Positions 20,120-30,187 are shown, counted from the stretch's first letter. The stretch is 37,680 nucleotides of DNA from Desulfurococcales archaeon (GCA_027067785.1 JAMOVL010000034.1:1-37680); one strand, 5' to 3'. The notes: generated by a model not told the origin, from the letters alone. A program made the numbers and translations.

Positions 20120-20288
20120 CTCATAGTTAAGGTAAAAACACCGTGTATGTACATGTTATACATAAAAATACTCTGTTATAAAATTTTTGTATAATTTCTT
20201 CAATTCCAACCACATAGAGTTTCATGGTATAAAACAATATATACAAGCAATTAATTGCAAAGACAAACCATAGGACAGGGAAAAAGCG

Positions 20289-20296
20289 TTATAAAA
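20289..20296 (+). promoter_or_regulatory. TATA box of tRNA-Gly
   Basis: TTATAAAA, 39 nt upstream of the tRNA 5' end. Confidence 0.6.
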
Positions 20297-20334
20297 CCAG
20301 GCAGAACTACAAATCTATACGGCTAAGAATAACT

Positions 20335-20413
20335 GCGGCGGTCGTCTAGCCTGGACTAGGACGCCGGCCCTCCAAGCCGGAGATCCCGGGTTCAAATCCC
20401 GGCCGCCGCACCA
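20335..20413 (+). tRNA. tRNA-Gly (TCC), CCA encoded, C at position 33
   Basis: Acceptor GCGGCGG/CCGCCGC, anticodon stem CCGGC/GCCGG with loop CCTCCAA, T-arm CCGGGTTCAAATCCCGG, then ACCA. Confidence 0.9.
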
Positions 20414-20496
20414 TTCTCTAATCAACATATAACCATTTTACTTTCTCATTCATATGGTATGATTACATTAAATTTCCATCCAATACATTATATAGT

Positions 20497-21723
20497 ATGG
20501 TAGGTGGTACGCTCATGGCCTTGTACCGTGTAGCCAAAATTGCGAAAGACTTCTATGTTCTCCGACTAGATGATACAGAAACAAAATACTTTGAAGGCAT
20601 ATGGGAGATCCCCGAAGGTATAACCTATAACTCCTACTTGCTTACACTACCTGATAAAACCGTATTGTTTGATGGATGGAAAAAGGATTACTCGGAAGAG
20701 TTCATAGAGGCGGTAAAAAGCATTGTTGATATCAATGATATCGACGTAGTAGTTCTTCATCATATGGAGCCGGACCATACAGGTTCTATACCTGTCCTCT
20801 TATCTAAAATGAATAGACAGCCAACAATATATGCCCATCCAATGGCTCGTCCAATGCTCATCTCATTCTACGGCCTGAAAATACAGAGGATCATAGCGGT
20901 TAAGGATAAGGATACCTTAGATCTTGGGGATGAGAAAATCACTTTTATTCATACGCCATGGCTACACTGGCCGGAGACTATCGTTAGTTATCTAGAGAGA
21001 CATAATGCATTGATCACATGCGACGTTTTTGGAAGCTATTCCGTGCCAAAAGGGATCTTTGACGATGAGTTAAACGAAGAAAGTATAAGTGAATACCTTC
21101 GTTATGCAAGGAAATACATGGTCACAGTCATAGGATATTATAGAAACCATGTTATCCCGGCGCTCAATAAGATCGCTGCTCTAGGTATACAGCCATCACT
21201 AATCGCGCCTGGACATGGCTTGATATGGAGAAAGAGCCCTGGCAAGATCATAGAGGCCTATAGGGCCTTCGCTGAGAGTAGGTACGATGATAATAAGATA
21301 ACAATGATATATACTTCCATGTATGGATTCGTCGAGAAAACCATGGAAAAAATCAAGGATTATTTAGAGAATAACGGCTACAAAATAGCCGAGCACAAGT
21401 TCACAGACAAGGATGAACCATTAGTCTCAGAAATACTCCTTGACGCTGATACATCGAAAGCTCTTGTGGTAGGGATCAGTAATTATGAGGCCTCACTACA
21501 TCCCCATATGGATAATATTCTCAACATACTAGCCAAGAAAATCAAAGCTTCAAAACCCGTTCTACTAGTCACAGTTTATGGATGGGGCGACGCAGCAAAA
21601 ACACTTGCTAAGAAGAAACTAGAAAACACACCACTTAACCCTGTAGAATACATTAGTTTAAGAGCCGGAGCAATACCCGATACCGAAATGATAAAGAATT
21701 TTCTCGAGAAAATAAAGGAGTAA
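20497..21723 (+). CDS. A-type flavoprotein / flavodiiron protein (FprA-like)
   Basis: HHMEPDHTGS (HxExDH), TCDVFGSY, APGHGLIW, flavodoxin-like IYTSMYGFVEKT. Confidence 0.93.
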   Translation: MVGGTLMALYRVAKIAKDFYVLRLDDTETKYFEGIWEIPEGITYNSYLLTLPDKTVLFDGWKKDYSEEFIEAVKSIVDINDIDVVVLHHMEPDHTGSIPVLLSKMNRQPTIYAHPMARPMLISFYGLKIQRIIAVKDKDTLDLGDEKITFIHTPWLHWPETIVSYLERHNALITCDVFGSYSVPKGIFDDELNEESISEYLRYARKYMVTVIGYYRNHVIPALNKIAALGIQPSLIAPGHGLIWRKSPGKIIEAYRAFAESRYDDNKITMIYTSMYGFVEKTMEKIKDYLENNGYKIAEHKFTDKDEPLVSEILLDADTSKALVVGISNYEASLHPHMDNILNILAKKIKASKPVLLVTVYGWGDAAKTLAKKKLENTPLNPVEYISLRAGAIPDTEMIKNFLEKIKE

Positions 21724-21765
21724 TTGCCCAGGGCCTGGTGAACAGAGCTGAGCACCGATAAAGAC

Positions 21766-22869
21766 GTGGTAAAAACAGCTATAGAGATGTACAAGGACGA
21801 AGTAGAGACGAGTATTATCTATAGAGAGCTTTCAAAATACACAAAGGATCCCGAGATATCAAAGAAACTATTAGAGCTCTCAGAAGTGGAGAGAAGCCAC
21901 GCCGATTTCTGGAAAGACTTTCTAGAAAAAAGAGGCGTTGATCCAACCAGAATAAAAATCAACAAAACACTATTACGTCTCAAAATAGCGTTGTTCAAAA
22001 TACTAGGATACGGCTTAACACTCAAGATCCTCGAGCTAGGGGAAGACGAGGCTATCAAATCCTATTCTAAACTCCTAGGCTCTCCCGAGTTGTCCGATGA
22101 TGAAAAACAAAGGCTTAGAAAGATACTTGAAGACGAGCTCGTACACGAGGAGGAGTTCGAGGAGGAAGAATCTAGGCTTAAAGATTTCCTAATGCATGTA
22201 AGAGACGCTATTCTAGGCATGAACGACGGCCTGGTGGAGATACTCTCGGTATCCGCCGGTTTGGCCGGTGCGTACGGTGATCCAATATATGTTGCGCTAG
22301 GCGGTTCAATCGTCGGCATTGGCGGAGCCCTCTCAATGGCTGTAGGTACGTATATTAGTGTGAAGGCTCAGAGAGATGTGAAGCTAGGCACTCTCGAAAG
22401 GATAAAGTTGGCGGCGAGATACGCCACTAATATATTGGTTGAAAGGGTTAAGGCGAGCTTACTGAAAAGAGGGTACAGCAGAGACGCCGTTGAGAAAATA
22501 GGGGAGGATGCAAAGGCCAACCCGGATATTCTGAGTAAAATACTTGCTGAAGAGGAATACGGTATATCAGAGGAATCTATAGAAAATCCGAGAATAGCTA
22601 GTCTTTACACTGGTATTTTCTATATTATAGGAGCATTCGTACCGCTTATACCATACTTCCTAGGCCTCCCGATACTATATGCGCTTATACTATCGTTTCT
22701 TATGGCTGCATCAATGCTCGCTGTCTCGGGAACGATAGTTGCTATATCATCGGGCCTCACAATAAAGAAAAAAGTCGTCGAACTAGTGTTGTCCGGCCTG
22801 GGATCAGCACTGGCTACTTATGGGATAGGAGCGCTAGCATCGCTACTCTTTGGTATACATACCGGGTGA
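21766..22869 (+). CDS. Ferritin-like (rubrerythrin-type) domain fused to VIT1/CCC1 transporter, MbfA-like (GTG start)
   Basis: N-terminal ExxxxxIYRELSKY...ELSEVERSHADFW; C-terminal VRDAILGMNDGLVEILSVSAGLAGA typical of VIT1. Confidence 0.88.
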   Translation: MVKTAIEMYKDEVETSIIYRELSKYTKDPEISKKLLELSEVERSHADFWKDFLEKRGVDPTRIKINKTLLRLKIALFKILGYGLTLKILELGEDEAIKSYSKLLGSPELSDDEKQRLRKILEDELVHEEEFEEEESRLKDFLMHVRDAILGMNDGLVEILSVSAGLAGAYGDPIYVALGGSIVGIGGALSMAVGTYISVKAQRDVKLGTLERIKLAARYATNILVERVKASLLKRGYSRDAVEKIGEDAKANPDILSKILAEEEYGISEESIENPRIASLYTGIFYIIGAFVPLIPYFLGLPILYALILSFLMAASMLAVSGTIVAISSGLTIKKKVVELVLSGLGSALATYGIGALASLLFGIHTG

Positions 22870-22890
22870 TAAATTAATGGTGAGCGCGAA

Positions 22891-23673
22891 GTGTTACCAG
22901 CATTAACATTATTTCTTTTATTCATAGGAGCATTAGCCGTAGGATTCGTCTCCGCGATCAGCGGTATCGGTGGAGGCAGCCTGATCGTACCATACATGAT
23001 CCTCGTACTGGGTTTTGACGTGAGAGTCGCTGTTGCCACTAGTCTTGTCGCAATAATAGTTACGTCATCTGTTGCCGCTAGCCAGTACTTAAAGGATAAG
23101 ATTGTCGATCTAAAAACAGCGCTTACACTTGAACCCATTACAACCGTTGGAGCCATTATTGGCGCACTAATAACCACTTCTATTCCTCCGAACATAATTA
23201 AGGCCGGGCTGGGATTCATACTGTTATATGTATCGATCTCTATGCTTGTAAAAACGCTACGCCGTAGAAGCCCTAGGGAATCCGCGGCGAGCAAAACAAG
23301 TAGTGCTAGAAAGACAATAGCATTACTGGTGTCTTTCCTCGCAGGATTATTATCTGGTATGTTTGGCATAGGAGGAGGAGTCCTCAAAGTACCTATCATG
23401 GCAGGGCTTCTAGGGCTCCCTATAAAGACCGCTGTTGCAACGAGCTCGTTCATGGTAGGCTTAACCGCTACAGGTGGAAGCATAGTATATGTATCTAAGG
23501 GGATCCCGGACCCATCAGCAGTAGCGGCTCTTGCACTAGGTATTATTCCGGGAGCTTATCTAGGAGCTAAGAAACTGGAAAGACTTAGGCCCAGAACAGT
23601 TAGATTAGTATTTGCGTTCATACTGCTCTATGCCGCTATTAGACTGATTTTATCAGTAGCACATATACTATGA
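22891..23673 (+). CDS. TauE/SafE-family membrane transporter (GTG start)
   Basis: Duplicated SAISGIGGGSLIVPYM / SGMFGIGGGVLKVPIM. Confidence 0.9.
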   Translation: MLPALTLFLLFIGALAVGFVSAISGIGGGSLIVPYMILVLGFDVRVAVATSLVAIIVTSSVAASQYLKDKIVDLKTALTLEPITTVGAIIGALITTSIPPNIIKAGLGFILLYVSISMLVKTLRRRSPRESAASKTSSARKTIALLVSFLAGLLSGMFGIGGGVLKVPIMAGLLGLPIKTAVATSSFMVGLTATGGSIVYVSKGIPDPSAVAALALGIIPGAYLGAKKLERLRPRTVRLVFAFILLYAAIRLILSVAHIL

Positions 23674-23684
23674 GGTGAAGTCTT

Positions 23685-23945
23685 ATGAGAGAATACCATG
23701 TATTAAGATATGGTGTGTTGCTAGGCTTAATAATTCTTGTAGCCGGGCTCATAATCTCAGTATTTGCTGATATAAATATAGTATTATGGATCGGGATATA
23801 CGTTATTATATCAACGCCGATAACATCTGTGATATTTATATTCGTTAGGAATCTGATTAAAGGAAATAACACAATTGCTATTCTCGCGCTCATTGAAGTA
23901 CTTGTTGTAATATTTTACATACTCATAGCTATACACGTATTATGA
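23685..23945 (+). CDS. DUF1634-like small membrane protein
   Basis: 86 aa, three TM segments, directly downstream of TauE/SafE. Confidence 0.65.
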   Translation: MREYHVLRYGVLLGLIILVAGLIISVFADINIVLWIGIYVIISTPITSVIFIFVRNLIKGNNTIAILALIEVLVVIFYILIAIHVL

Positions 23946-25292
23946 CGACTTAATATAGAGTTTCTTGTCTTCGAACATTACCTCAAAGTATCTTTGCGGG
24001 GGAGATGATAACCTCATTTTTCTGATATAGATTAATCGTTTAACCATTCTACCGGTCCTTTCAAAATTCATCTCGATAATACTGTCACACATAGTGCTGA
24101 GCCAAACGTATAGTTTTTCTTCAACGCCTTTCTCATATATCATGGATAGCATGATCGTCGCGTTTGAACTCTTAGAGTAATAGATTAGATCTCTAACGTA
24201 TCTGTGGAAATCATGGCCGAACTCCTTCCATAGACTATATAGTCCGTCGATGAATATCACTATTGGTCTGGTAAAGTCGACGATTCTATTGATTATGCTG
24301 AAGAACGAGTTTATTGTTATGGTTCTCGGATTAATTGATCTTATTTGTAGTTTTCTTCTGATATTATCTATACTGAATCCTAGGAACCTAAGGGTCTCGT
24401 ATAGTTGTTGTTCTGGCTCATCGAAACTAATGTAATATACTTGTTCTCCGTTCTTAGCCATGTTGTATGCCATGGTTAACATTAGTATTGTTTTACCTAC
24501 GCCTGACGGCCCGGTTAGGAGTGTCGATGTACCTCTTATTAATCCGCCGCCTAATATGTCGTCGAAACCAGGTATTCCTGTAGGTATCCTTATTTCGTGA
24601 TTTATACTGCTTTTTAGCTCCTTTAGGATACCGTGCGGGTGTATGATAACACCGTATTCTTTGCTTACATCTAGCTCGTAGATCATGCGTGTATGTGGTA
24701 TGTTCTTTATCTTTGCGAGTTCAATGAATCTTCTAGGAGCACCGTAGGATGGCTGTTCCATCTTTATCCTTACTATGATATCAGAGATCATTTCTGCTCT
24801 AGATCTCAAACCATGTAGAGTGCTACGGGAAATCATTAATACTATACAGTTCTTTGAGCCACAGTTCGATTTTATCATTTTCCTTATCGAGATTAGATCA
24901 GATGTTGAGGCAAACTCTATTATCGGATCGATAAAGTCTATAACTATTAATCCGGGCCCATATGTGTCGATTATATCGTTGAGAAGCTGTGAGATCGTTA
25001 TAAGTCGGTCTGAAACTGGTATTATCTCGAAAGCATAGTACTTGAATTTATCCTCAATCAAGTATTTATTGAGATCAGTTCTCAATATATTCGAAAATAT
25101 ATCTTTGATATCATTAAGCTCTAATAAAACACCAATCCATGCTACGTTTTGACCATATTTCTCCAGAACCTCTTTAGCAATGCTTGCACTGAATATTGTC
25201 TTCCCCGCACCTGTTGGTCCTTCGACAAGTATAATTGTGCCTGGCACCAATCCACCTACAATATCCCGTATGAACTCTATGTTCTTCGCCAT
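23940..25292 (-). CDS. KaiC-like dual RecA-domain ATPase (start probably at 25292)
   Basis: Two P-loops GPTGAGKTIF and GPSGVGKTIL; IRIPTGIPGFDDILGGGLIRGTSTLL; AGGTG upstream of ATG at 25292. Confidence 0.85.
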   Translation of the reverse strand: MAKNIEFIRDIVGGLVPGTIILVEGPTGAGKTIFSASIAKEVLEKYGQNVAWIGVLLELNDIKDIFSNILRTDLNKYLIEDKFKYYAFEIIPVSDRLITISQLLNDIIDTYGPGLIVIDFIDPIIEFASTSDLISIRKMIKSNCGSKNCIVLMISRSTLHGLRSRAEMISDIIVRIKMEQPSYGAPRRFIELAKIKNIPHTRMIYELDVSKEYGVIIHPHGILKELKSSINHEIRIPTGIPGFDDILGGGLIRGTSTLLTGPSGVGKTILMLTMAYNMAKNGEQVYYISFDEPEQQLYETLRFLGFSIDNIRRKLQIRSINPRTITINSFFSIINRIVDFTRPIVIFIDGLYSLWKEFGHDFHRYVRDLIYYSKSSNATIMLSMIYEKGVEEKLYVWLSTMCDSIIEMNFERTGRMVKRLIYIRKMRLSSPPQRYFEVMFEDKKLYIKSS

Positions 25293-25462
25293 GTATATTG
25301 CACCTATTTTACACTGCAATGTATTATTATTACAGTATGAGTTATTTATCGTATTCTTTATATCGTTTAAATACACTAATTCGATTTTAAGAACAGAATA
25401 CAGGATTTTTGAAAAACACTAAAGGATACAGATATTTATGTTTCGGGAAAAGATTCTGTTTT

Positions 25463-26122
25463 CTAATCCGAAAAATAAGGATCTAGTGCTCTATCACCAG
25501 CATCTCCTAATCCGGGAACTATGAAATAATTCTCGTCAAGCTCTTCATCTACAGCACATACTATAACACGGCTCACCGCAGCGTTTCCAAGAATCCTCTT
25601 AACTCCTTCTCTACTCGCAATTACTGATACTACTATGATTTTTGATGCGCCCCTGCTTTTTAGAAGATTTACAGATTTATTGAGCGTAAAACCTGTTGCT
25701 AGCATTGGATCGAGTAGGACGACTTCTTTTTTACGGAGGTCTCGTGGGAGACGTGTATAATAGATTTCGACGTCTGGATAATCATTTTCTTTCTCGATTC
25801 TTCTCGCAGCAATTAAGCCTATGCCGGCCCAGGGCATCGATTTTATAAAACCGTATAGTAGCGGTAGTGAGGCGCCGAGTACTCCAACAGCTATTAATTC
25901 ACGAGAAGGCCTCAGCCCGTTAGCTATTCCCAGCGGTGTTTTAACGTCTATTTCCTCCCAATCGAGATGTTTGGCAACTTCAAATCCTAAGTAGAACCCT
26001 ATCTTTTCCATGTAGTCCCTAAATATAGGTGGTTCTGTCTTGTAGTTTCTGAGAATGGTTAGATAATGTTTGATCAGTGGATTATCAATTATTACAATTC
26101 TTCTATCCATTGTGCCCTGCAA
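25463..26122 (-). CDS. upp: Uracil phosphoribosyltransferase
   Basis: LLDPMLATGFTLNKSVNLLKSRGASKI and VPGLGDAGDRALDPYF. Confidence 0.93.
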   Translation of the reverse strand: MQGTMDRRIVIIDNPLIKHYLTILRNYKTEPPIFRDYMEKIGFYLGFEVAKHLDWEEIDVKTPLGIANGLRPSRELIAVGVLGASLPLLYGFIKSMPWAGIGLIAARRIEKENDYPDVEIYYTRLPRDLRKKEVVLLDPMLATGFTLNKSVNLLKSRGASKIIVVSVIASREGVKRILGNAAVSRVIVCAVDEELDENYFIVPGLGDAGDRALDPYFSD

Positions 26123-26167
26123 ACCTTTAGAACTTATAACACTATTATATTTATCGCTGGGGATAAT

Positions 26168-26815
26168 ATGAAGATCTTAATTCTAGGATATGGAAGCTAC
26201 GATGGATACTTGTTCAACTCATGCCTCGACATAGCACTTGAATTAGGTAGGAAACTAAGAGGGAGACATCGAGATACACTAGTAAAGATACTGCGTGTCT
26301 CATTAAGAGAAGTAATGGATTTCTTCCTGAACAAAGTCCAGCAGATCAATCCAGATATCATTGTCGGCCTTGGAATGTATCCTGGTGCTAGACAACCAAT
26401 ACTCGAGGCTGCAGCGATCAATATAGCTAGTTATAAGATCCCTGATGCAGATGGGGTGATACATGATTTCAAAAAACTATACAATGATGGTGAATTATTA
26501 TTGACACCATTATTTGATCCCTTAAGCATGATTAATGAGTGTAGGAAAAAAGGTCACGATATAATTGTTGGGTTGTCAGCCGGTACTTATCTCTGTAATG
26601 CTTTAGCCTATAACATTTATAGATGGAGTAGAAAAACAGGTCGTTCTGGAGTGTTCTTTCATGTTCCGATGACTACGAATACCCTTCTACGGAATAAAGC
26701 GGTCATAGATGAAAAACGTTATCCCTTAGTTCCTATTGTGGAATGTGTTGAATCGATTTATTGTGTAATAAGTAAGATACTAGATCGCTTCGAGAAGCAT
26801 TGGTCTGACAAATAA
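26168..26815 (+). CDS. Pyrrolidone-carboxylate (pyroglutamyl) peptidase-like, C15 family
   Basis: MKILILGYGSYDG, SAGTYLCNALAY (active Cys), GVFFHVPM (His). Confidence 0.75.
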   Translation: MKILILGYGSYDGYLFNSCLDIALELGRKLRGRHRDTLVKILRVSLREVMDFFLNKVQQINPDIIVGLGMYPGARQPILEAAAINIASYKIPDADGVIHDFKKLYNDGELLLTPLFDPLSMINECRKKGHDIIVGLSAGTYLCNALAYNIYRWSRKTGRSGVFFHVPMTTNTLLRNKAVIDEKRYPLVPIVECVESIYCVISKILDRFEKHWSDK

Positions 26816-27205
26816 GACTCCCTTCACACTATTGATCTCTTTAACAAGATCCCTTATTATTTGAGAATCTCCTCTAACTAGGATTGCAAGCATACATTTT
26901 TCTCTGGTTAGATGAACGTGTAGTGTTGCAATTATAATATCTATGTATTCATGCTGAATATCAGTTAGTTTTTCATCAACGCCGTGGATATCGTGGTTGT
27001 AGACTACACCTATTACTCCGGCTACTTTTCCTTTAAGCCGCCATTTATTCTCGGCTATGAACAACTGGATTGCTTCTTGGATAGCTCTAGAACGACTCTT
27101 TATTCCTAATGTTTTCATACATTCTCGTAATCCCTTATCTAGATCTTCGTTAAGGTATACTCCGAATTTCACGCCATGAGCTCTTTTTCCACTCAATATT
27201 TTCAC
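26780..27205 (-). CDS. NikR-like ribbon-helix-helix metal-responsive regulator
   Basis: N-terminal RHH, C-terminal HDIHGVDEKLTDIQHEYID...HVHLTREKCMLAILVRGD ligand pattern. Confidence 0.8.
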   Translation of the reverse strand: MKILSGKRAHGVKFGVYLNEDLDKGLRECMKTLGIKSRSRAIQEAIQLFIAENKWRLKGKVAGVIGVVYNHDIHGVDEKLTDIQHEYIDIIIATLHVHLTREKCMLAILVRGDSQIIRDLVKEINSVKGVLFVRPMLLEAI

Positions 27206-27224
27206 CTAGTTATTTAGACAAAGT

Positions 27225-28265
27225 CTAGGAAAGAATATCTGCTGTTACTCCCCAAACACGTAGCAGGAGAGGCGTGTTTGTCCATTTTTTCACTTCTTCC
27301 AAGGCATCTAGGCCGAACATTTCTCCGGAAGATGTTATCACGTGGGCCCCCACTATGTTTTTCTGCGGGTCAAGCAGTATCTTGGCTTCATCACGAGAAC
27401 CTCTTTTCTTAACCGTTACATAGAGGAACTTATAACTTGCAATGTCCTTATTTTTGAGAAGCTCGTTTACGACATCCATGTCAAACGCATCAATCTTTGA
27501 ATCAGCTAATAGCTTGGAATTGAAGAGTATCTGGGCGACTGTCACAGGATCAGCTAGTTTAAGACTTCCTTCCTCAATGGATATTTTAGGCTTAGGCGTC
27601 TCTACTACTGTTTCGGCTGGCTTCTCAACCAGTGTTTCAGGCTGGACTTGTTCCTCTATTTTTGCCGCTATAGGCTTCGTCTCCTCCGCCGCGGGTACAG
27701 GTGTTGTCTCACTAACACTCGGGACGGTCTCGGCTATGACTTCTGGGCGTTCTTCTATACGTGTGCCTCTTATTTCTTCTACTTCCTTACGTGCTCTTTC
27801 CAAGAGTTTCCTTAGAATAACTGGTTCTTTTTCTCCAGGCTTATATTTGCGGTCGACAGGCCCATTTCTTCCAAGATAGGATCTTAGTTCTTGTACAAAC
27901 TTATTTACGAGCCCTGCTATTGCTCTCCTATTCTCGCCGGAGATTTCTATGGTTAGGTTAACGGTTGTCGTCCCCGGGAATAATACTTGGAGCTTAGCGT
28001 TTATCCGTATTTCAACAGTTGAACCGACAGCCTCAATCATTATGTCGTAATCGTCTAGGAGTTCTACTCTGAATAATAAGATGTCGCGAAACCTTGTTAG
28101 CCCTTTCCTCAGATTTATTTCCGCCAATACACCTTCTTTGGCTCTTTTAACGCTTCTGACAAAAGATAAGTACTTCAATAGTTCTTCTAGATCGATTAAA
28201 CCCAGTCTAACCCTATCTATTTCTAACGGTGAAACTACTACTCTTTTAAAAACTAGTGATGACAC
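27225..28265 (-). CDS. Two-domain hypothetical protein with P/E/T/V-rich linker (possible START/SRPBCC-like N-domain)
   Basis: N-domain, then low-complexity linker (EERPEVIAETVPSVSETTPVPAAEETKPIAAKIEEQVQPETLVEKPAETVVETPKP), then C-domain; GTG start. Confidence 0.55.
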   Translation of the reverse strand: MSSLVFKRVVVSPLEIDRVRLGLIDLEELLKYLSFVRSVKRAKEGVLAEINLRKGLTRFRDILLFRVELLDDYDIMIEAVGSTVEIRINAKLQVLFPGTTTVNLTIEISGENRRAIAGLVNKFVQELRSYLGRNGPVDRKYKPGEKEPVILRKLLERARKEVEEIRGTRIEERPEVIAETVPSVSETTPVPAAEETKPIAAKIEEQVQPETLVEKPAETVVETPKPKISIEEGSLKLADPVTVAQILFNSKLLADSKIDAFDMDVVNELLKNKDIASYKFLYVTVKKRGSRDEAKILLDPQKNIVGAHVITSSGEMFGLDALEEVKKWTNTPLLLRVWGVTADILS

Positions 28266-28374
28266 TTATTGTCACCTTTTTCCATATCCTATTATATATC
28301 AATGACGTAATAGATATAAGTATATATTTTGTCACGTAGTATATTATTGGGCCGTTATATCATTGTACTATTCA

Positions 28375-29214
28375 TTATGATGTTCCCACATCTATCTGTA
28401 CGGTATCGTTTGCTAAATCAATTGAGAAATTCGTCAATGAAGTGGGTCCGAGATTTTCTATTTTTGTATTTATAGGCAATTGTTTCTTTTCCAAATAATA
28501 ATGAACAGTTGAACTCATAAATACTATGCTTTTACCAGTGGTTAGCTTATAGTAATCATAGTACTTGTCACCACTGTTTTCCTTATTATCTCTTCTATAA
28601 TATATGAAGTATCCCTCAATAATCCTATTATCACGTACTGGATTGATACCTAGTATCCCTATAGCTATTCCGTGCTTAACGATCTCTGGATTCTCCACTA
28701 CTTTCCCAAGTATTTCCTCAGGGATCTTCCGGAAATCCTTACTTGATAAATATTTGACCAATCCATACGTATCAGATCTTCCGTCCTGATAATTCGTAAA
28801 GAACCCCGTAAAAGTACCATTCATGATTAGCCACACATCATAATTGTCATCTGTATAGAAGTGAAACGGGTGTGTGTCATTAAGCGCTTTGCTATAGCCT
28901 GGAGACGCTAGTCTTGCGTGGACTAAAAGCGCCGCAGTACTATTCTTTTTTCCGAGATATCCCAGAATACTGATTAGTTGATCGTATCCTTTGTTATCAG
29001 AATATATTGGTTCTAATGATTTGTACTCGTAGACCATGTTACTTGTTATTACGGTATATCCCCATCCATCATTATGCCTCCTCTTCTTACCATTAGTGCG
29101 TTCTGCCAAAAACGGATCGTACTCGGCAGCTCTTCGTAGCGATTCTATGAGATCTAGGGGTAGCTTTGACCTTATATCATCTTTTGAAAAAACAGCTACG
29201 ATCATCCTGCACAT
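28375..29214 (-). CDS. Class II glutamine amidotransferase domain protein
   Basis: MCRMIVAVF (Cys2), HNDGWGYTVI, LLVHARLAS, THPFHF, LIMNGTFTGF. Confidence 0.85.
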   Translation of the reverse strand: MCRMIVAVFSKDDIRSKLPLDLIESLRRAAEYDPFLAERTNGKKRRHNDGWGYTVITSNMVYEYKSLEPIYSDNKGYDQLISILGYLGKKNSTAALLVHARLASPGYSKALNDTHPFHFYTDDNYDVWLIMNGTFTGFFTNYQDGRSDTYGLVKYLSSKDFRKIPEEILGKVVENPEIVKHGIAIGILGINPVRDNRIIEGYFIYYRRDNKENSGDKYYDYYKLTTGKSIVFMSSTVHYYLEKKQLPINTKIENLGPTSLTNFSIDLANDTVQIDVGTS

Positions 29215-29254
29215 CCGTATTCACCATTATTAATGGTAGGGTCTTAGGAACTCT

Positions 29255-30049
29255 TTATTTATAGATCTTTACTTTCTCACCCGTCTCAACCTTGAGGATA
29301 TCCGCTGCACTTGATTTATTGATGCCTATTTCGAAGTAGCCCCAGGAATTGATGTAGCATGCAACTTCTCCTTCCGGTACATTACTGAAGCTACGAACGT
29401 ATGGGCATTCAAAGCCACGGGATCCGAGGATAACGTTGATTTTATCGCCTATTTTTACACCTATTTTCTCTACGAGCTCTTTCTTTATGTTGCTCATAAT
29501 ATTGCCGAAATGATCAATGTATATGATCCTGCCTTCGACACTGTTACCTCTGATCATTGGTGCTGGAATATCTATTTTCACGTATTCATCGATTGGCCTG
29601 CCCAGCTGTTCAGGCTTGATCCCACGAGATAGCCATGCAGCTATTGGTGCGAATATGTCCCTGCCGTGGAAAGTACCTGAAACCTCCGGGAGTCTAAATG
29701 GCGATTCCGATACATCATATAGGCCTATTACACCGTCTTCTTTGGCCAGCAACGATAAACACCCATTATCAGGGCCCACGAGATAATAGTTTCTGGTCAC
29801 AATAAGGATCGCGCGGCGCGAGCTACCGACACCTGGGTCTACTACGCAGGTAAAGATTGTTCCTTTGGGAAAATACTTTGCTGATACGAGGAGGATTACT
29901 GCCGCAGCGTTTATATCGAATTTTCTCACATTATGTGTAAGATCAATTATTTCGGCACCTGGGTTGATCGATTTAATAACGCCCTTCATAACACCAACAT
30001 ACGGATCTCTAAGGCCAAAATCAGTTATTAGAACCACTGGTCCAACCAA
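29255..30049 (-). CDS. S-adenosyl-L-methionine hydroxide adenosyltransferase (DUF62 family)
   Basis: LITDFGLRDPYVGVMKGVI, VVDPGVGSSRRAI, LVGPDNGCLS, FHGRDIFAPIAAWL. Confidence 0.92.
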   Translation of the reverse strand: MVGPVVLITDFGLRDPYVGVMKGVIKSINPGAEIIDLTHNVRKFDINAAAVILLVSAKYFPKGTIFTCVVDPGVGSSRRAILIVTRNYYLVGPDNGCLSLLAKEDGVIGLYDVSESPFRLPEVSGTFHGRDIFAPIAAWLSRGIKPEQLGRPIDEYVKIDIPAPMIRGNSVEGRIIYIDHFGNIMSNIKKELVEKIGVKIGDKINVILGSRGFECPYVRSFSNVPEGEVACYINSWGYFEIGINKSSAADILKVETGEKVKIYK

Positions 30050-30118
30050 TCTAAACCACCGCTTACCCGAGTATCATCAAAGATTAGGTTATATTAAGCA
30101 AAAATAAATGATACTAGT

Positions 30119-30187
30119 GGTTGCCGGGGATGGAGCCGATGGGCGGGCTGAACAGTGATGAACCATTGTAGCCACAACCCGGCAACC
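30119..30187 (+). ncRNA. Candidate structured RNA (69 nt, 10-bp terminal stem)
   Basis: GGTTGCCGGG/CCCGGCAACC perfect stem; internal ACAGTG-ATGAAC-CATTGT hairpin; CTGA-ACA-GTGATGA D'/C'-like k-loop string; TATA-like TTATATTAA about 30 nt upstream. Confidence 0.4.

Noticed and set aside
28260-28274. TGACA-CTTAT-TGTCA inverted repeat at the start of the 27225-28265 gene
   Set aside because: Only 5-bp arms overlapping RBS and start codon; too weak without conservation data.
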